Below, piece after piece: positions 63,479-64,000 of a DNA stretch of 64,000 nt. The notes beneath the pieces are model-generated. The model was not told the DNA's origin, did not search any database, and saw nothing but the letters and a program-made list of their open reading frames with translations. Position 1 is the stretch's first letter. Each line of letters opens with the position of its first letter. Made by a program: the position numbers and the translations under genes. Source of the stretch: Sarcina ventriculi (GTDB lineage: Bacteria; Bacillota; Clostridia; Clostridiales; Clostridiaceae); assembly GCF_900456775.1 (NCBI RefSeq), contig NZ_UAUL01000008.1:248001-312000 (forward strand). Direction: 5' to 3'.

Positions 63479-64000
63479 ATGGAGTTTAAAGAAAATAATA
63501 AATATAATGGGTTTAAGCTTTTAACAATAAAAAATATAAAAGATATAAATGCAGTAGCTTTGATATTTGAACATGAAAAAACTTGTGCAAAACTTATAAA
63601 GTTAGTTAATGATGACGATAATAAGGTGTTTTCAATAGGATTTAGGACTCCTCCTAAAAATAGCACAGGTGTTCCTCATATTTTAGAGCATTCAGTGCTT
63701 TGTGGATCAAGAAAATTTGATACAAAAGAGCCATTTGTAGAACTTTTAAAAGGTTCATTAAATACATTTTTAAATGCTATGACATATCCAGATAAAACAG
63801 TATATCCAGTAGCTTCAAGAAACGAAAAAGATTTTTTTAATTTAATGGATGTTTATTTAGATGCTGTTTTATATCCTAATATATATAAATATAAAGAAAT
63901 TTTTATGCAAGAAGGATGGCACTATGAAATTGATGAAGAGGATAAAAAGCTAAAAATAAATGGTGTTGTTTATAATGAAATGAAGGGCGCGTATTCTTCA
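63479..64000 (+). CDS. M16C zinc metallopeptidase (PreP-like), 3' end cut by window
   Basis: ATG at 63479, after TTAGGGAGTGTGAAAT; the frame stays open to the last base (174 codons seen of an expected 950-1000). The inverted zinc motif HILEH (His67, Glu70, His71), the TGVPHILEHSVLCGS context and GSLNTFLNAMTYPDKT mark the presequence-protease/falcilysin branch of M16. GVVYNEMKGAYS at the window end holds the third ligand Glu. Likely an oligopeptide-degrading cytosolic peptidase. Confidence 0.93.
   Translation, partial: MEFKENNKYNGFKLLTIKNIKDINAVALIFEHEKTCAKLIKLVNDDDNKVFSIGFRTPPKNSTGVPHILEHSVLCGSRKFDTKEPFVELLKGSLNTFLNAMTYPDKTVYPVASRNEKDFFNLMDVYLDAVLYPNIYKYKEIFMQEGWHYEIDEEDKKLKINGVVYNEMKGAYSS

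Noticed and set aside
1-64000. CRISPR arrays, tRNA or rRNA genes, transposons or prophage
   Set aside because: No regularly spaced repeats, no tRNA-like cloverleaf sequences, no transposase or phage genes were seen on either strand; gene order is that of a core chromosome.

Overview
This is a very AT-rich chromosomal segment from a Gram-positive, endospore-forming anaerobe, most likely Clostridium sensu stricto. The pointers are strong AGGAGG ribosome-binding sites, SpoVS and YmxH, a type III glutamine synthetase, T-box and SAM-I leaders, a Cheo-type LexA box, and the conserved Firmicutes order truB-ribF-rpsO-pnp-ymxH-dapG-tepA-ftsK-rimO-pgsA-recA-rny-spoVS. I cannot fix the species. I see no rRNA, tRNA, prophage, insertion sequence or CRISPR array.

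Layout. 0-15.5 kb is the conserved core: NrnA (cut by the left edge), TruB, RibF, S15, PNPase, YmxH, aspartokinase, TepA, FtsK/SpoIIIE, RimO, PgsA, RecA, RNase Y and SpoVS. 15.6-25.3 kb holds an aminotransferase, HPr, PurB, a DEDDh exonuclease, a PIN-PhoH ATPase, an M50 homologue and a CapA homologue that have both lost metal-ligand residues, and T-box-controlled ArgS. 25.3-27.6 kb is a Fur-type iron operon on the minus strand (feoA, feoB, a tiny Cys-rich FeoB partner). 27.7-31.4 kb has an RNase H-fold protein, T-box-controlled GltX and a broken metallo-beta-lactamase gene. 31.5-38.4 kb is less conserved: a large P-loop protein resembling HPr kinase/PEP carboxykinase, DUF378, an Lrp regulator, a degenerate PHP-like protein, CvfB and a divergent RelA/SpoT-domain protein. 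38.6-42.5 kb carries ClpB, a small zinc-ribbon protein and PlsC. 42.7-46.8 kb is a SAM-riboswitch methionine operon with metF, a separate reactivation-domain gene and a MetH lacking that domain. 47-53.3 kb has an ACT protein, cysteine desulfurase plus ThiI, small genes, and clpS with a frameshifted clpA. 53.4-64 kb has GlnN, a HAD phosphatase, an Na+/H+ antiporter, an AI-2E exporter, paired chromate transporters, an orphan histidine kinase, a flavin reductase and the start of an M16C peptidase.

The most interesting material is in RNA leaders. The glnN leader reads as a complete ANTAR antitermination switch: two hexaloop hairpins with A1 and G4, the second overlapping a terminator. The plsC mRNA has a perfect Shine-Dalgarno sequence separated from its start codon by a 52-nt hairpin. 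The zinc-ribbon gene downstream of clpB has its Shine-Dalgarno buried in a 17-bp hairpin, a candidate RNA thermometer. rpsO and the ACT gene have further unassigned leaders. Four genes appear to encode enzyme-like proteins with altered active sites (M50, CapA, PHP, RelA-like). Two genes are broken, both with an indel next to or inside an A-tract, which could be real decay or sequencing error.
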